Part shown: in pieces, positions 61,830 through 64,000 of the stretch
How positions within the stretch are numbered: position 1 is the stretch's first letter
Layout of the letters: every line of letters starts with the position of its first letter
Assembly: GCF_932526225.1 (NCBI RefSeq)
Contig: NC_064047.1
Location: forward strand, 3,037,501 to 3,101,500
Reading direction: 5' to 3'
Origin: Nematostella vectensis
Taxonomy: Eukaryota; Cnidaria; Anthozoa; Actiniaria; Edwardsiidae
Length of the DNA: 64,000 nucleotides
Made by a program: the position numbers and the translations under genes
The notes under the pieces: generated by a model
Seen by the model: only the letters and a program-made list of their open reading frames with translations
Told to the model about the DNA's origin: nothing
The model's database searches: none

Positions 61830-63032
61830 CACCCGACCACCTTGCTAGGGTACCATGGTAGAGTGCTCAAGTACTTCTAAGAGATGCGTTACTAGCAACA
61901 CAAGCCTATAAACTGACACCTACATCACAAGATGAATGACTCTGCTGTACCCTTTAAGAAATCCTGGGTCTACGCCTGCCTTTAAAGATAACGCCACTTG
62001 GTTAAAACACAACACTTTCGGCATCCGCAGCCAATATATTTATGTGCGATTGATCTTTTTAGATCACTTGTACTTGTCTCTAGTAAACCTAAAAGACTTG
62101 TTTTGATCATGTAGAAAGGTAGGAGAAAAAGAAGCAGATGGTGATAGGTTAGCTACTAGAAAAGTATTAAGAGTGGTTTTCATAAACCAGTGAAACAAAG
62201 TGAACTAGTGAAATTGTAGTTTAGTGTTAGTAAAAAAAAAACGTTTTAAAAACACTAAAGTAAAGGGTATAAATTGTATTTCAAAGGCTTGTTGTTAGCT
62301 ATTGCTGTATATTGGGTGCCATCTCTGTAACCCCCTCCACTTCAGATGTAGGTACTAAGTTGGCGTAAGCGCAGCACAAGTAATTTTCCGATTCTCACTG
62401 GAACGCAAGAGCAAGCGCAAGAGAACACAACTGCTTGATTTTCTTGCGCGTGCGCTTATGTTTGACCGATTTTCACTTTAGAGGAAGAAAATGGTGCAGC
62501 ATCGTTCAACTCCAACCACGGCGTTTTTAAGTAGGCCTAACCGCCAGTGCTGAAAAACGCAAGACTAGTTCCAGTACCGCGCGGTTAAACCAGCCTTTTT
62601 GTTTGGTGATGGCGGCTTTTTACCGGCGAACTGTCACATTTTGGCGAATGCTAAGAAAACTAGACCAAACCTAAGGCTATAATTTTCTTTATGACTCGCT
62701 CATTATCACACAAATCTGTCATCTTTTGTACAGTATGGTTTTAATGCTGTACAGTTAGTCAAATCAGCGACTGAAGTCAGCCTTTTGTACCTTTTCTCGA
62801 ATGTTTCAACAGTACGATTGTGCTTGTTTTCGCCAGAGCACGCGCATGCGCTATTCAGCACTGTCGGCCTAACCCTAAACCCTCTCTGCCTAAAAACGCC
62901 TGCGGGGCCCCGGGGAATAGAAACTTTGATTCGAGACGTTTTTCAACGCGTTTTCTCTTAGTTGTTTGCGGTCCTCCTGTGGTTTCCCCCAGACGTCAAT
63001 CACAAGCTTGTCGATCGCCGAGACGCGCAAAG
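61830..63032. other. PUS7 3' flank and Rh gene promoter region
   Basis: No coding exon is seen. A stretch at 62360-62480 has repeated gcgcaag-like motifs in both orientations. The last few hundred bases are CpG-rich and run into the Rh start codon. Confidence 0.5.
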
Positions 63033-64000
63033 ATGGCGGACGATACTTTTGGAAGAGGCAAATTTCCGTGCCTTTTAATTCTATTTCAGGGTCTCCTTCT
63101 TATCCTGTTCGTTGTGTTTGTCGACTACAGTAAAGATGTTCTTCCAGATGCACAGAATACGTTAAAAATCAATACGGATTTTCCAGGTAAATTTTACAAG
63201 CGGATAGTATAACCGGCGGCTATCATTTTGACACTCCACAGTTCAACCACTTAATTTTCACAGTTACTGGGATGACAATTCTAACTTTAGCATACACTCG
63301 TGTGTTGACGCTGTATATAAAAAAAAAAACTAAAAAAAAAAGAAAACTATTTCTAACACCGAACTTACTTTTCTCATAGTTTTTCAAGATATCCACGTCT
63401 TGCTGCTCGTCGGGTTCGGTTTGCTAATGACTTTCCTCAAGAAGTATGGTTTTAGCGGTTTGGGGTATAATTTCCTCATCTGCGCTGTTGTGATGGAGTG
63501 GGCGACACTTATGCAGGGATTTTTTGAAATGGAGAATAATAAAATTCAACTTGACATTGACAGGTGAGAAATAGACAATAAAATGGCGCAACATGACATT
63601 TATTTCATGGTTAAGTGGTCGAGAACAAAACCACATTATATTGCGTTTATACTCTCATTAAACACATACGCAAGTCTTTTTAACAAAATAATATTAATCT
63701 TGAAACAAACAAATACTTAGTGATAGTATTGATAGTTGTGTTACTATAATAACTCATTTTATGTCTGATTGTTGAATTTTCACGCACGTTCATTGGTCGA
63801 TACGGGTCACGTGTACATTTTCACAGGACAATAATCAGGTGCTAACTTCCACCCAAACTGATATATGTCCTGCGAATAGTGCAGTCAAAACTTGCTTCTC
63901 GGCTGAGCTTCACTTCGCTTCTCAGCCAACTGTTTATTTTTCGTACCATTTCTCATCCTAGGACGTTATCCGCCGATATCCCAGCCGCCAAAAGGGGTTT
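63033..64000 (+). CDS. Rh-family ammonium/CO2 channel, 5' part (runs off window)
   Basis: A member of the Rhesus (SLC42/Amt-Rh) family of membrane channels for ammonia and CO2. Exons: 63033-63186 and 63380-63563, and probably 63962 onward. The ATG context is strong (aagATGGC). Exon 1 encodes one membrane segment ([19 protein letters not shown]) and an outside loop. Exon 2 encodes the Rh hallmark [20 protein letters not shown] followed by [12 protein letters not shown] and [11 protein letters not shown]. The third exon starts after ctcatcctag, keeps phase and reads [12 protein letters not shown], which recalls the family's ADFxAA block; that exon is less certain. The gene is truncated by the window, so subtype cannot be told. 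Confidence 0.87.

Overview
This window is nuclear DNA from an intron-rich animal. The genes have many short phase-matched exons with GT-AG junctions. They include fibroblast growth factors, an ARID1/BAF250 chromatin subunit, PUS7, a p53-inducible quinone oxidoreductase and an Rh-family transporter. Introns and spacers are AT-rich and full of minisatellites, CAT/GAT microsatellites and small inverted-repeat elements. A cnidarian such as a sea anemone fits best, but that is inference from gene content and style. No bacterial, CRISPR or viral feature was seen.

Layout. 1-4.4 kb: no recognisable gene. 4.4-11.7 kb: a convergent pair of FGF genes, one on + (4423-6098, core complete) and one on - (11711 to 10349, core complete). 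A second intact copy of the - strand gene's last exon lies downstream at 6941-7174. Each gene has the classic three-part FGF core, with a 104- or 107-base middle exon. 11.7-21.8 kb: mostly gene-poor. It holds a terminal-inverted-repeat element carrying a broken RecQ-like helicase fragment, several degenerate tandem repeats and a candidate signal-peptide exon. 21.9-34.5 kb (-): a 20-exon fatty-acid-amide-hydrolase-type amidase whose introns host several unrelated tandem arrays and a tRNA-derived SINE. 38.0-51.0 kb (+): a 12-exon ARID1 (BAF250) gene encoding about 1944 residues. 53.1-56.3 kb (-): TP53I3/PIG3-type quinone oxidoreductase, 5 exons, 334 residues. 56.5-61.8 kb (+): PUS7 pseudouridine synthase, 7 exons, 675 residues. 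From 63.0 kb (+): the 5' end of an Rh ammonium/CO2 channel gene that runs off the window.

I rebuilt the exons by hand from splice sites and reading phase. The exon sums of the amidase, ARID1, TP53I3 and PUS7 models divide by three and give family-typical lengths, which supports them. The TP53I3 and PUS7 starts lie only 226 bases apart head to head, suggesting a shared promoter. ARID1 and TP53I3 are tail to tail. The genes do not form one pathway: they cover signalling (FGF), lipid-amide breakdown, chromatin remodelling, redox, RNA modification and membrane transport.

The most unusual observations are:
(1) the duplicated FGF terminal exon;
(2) eleven cysteine-led heptads encoded by a 21-base tandem repeat inside ARID1;
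(3) an ARID1 intron built from repeats of its own exon-donor boundary;
(4) a 115-base array that includes the TP53I3 stop codon;
(5) a probable GC-AG intron in the amidase.
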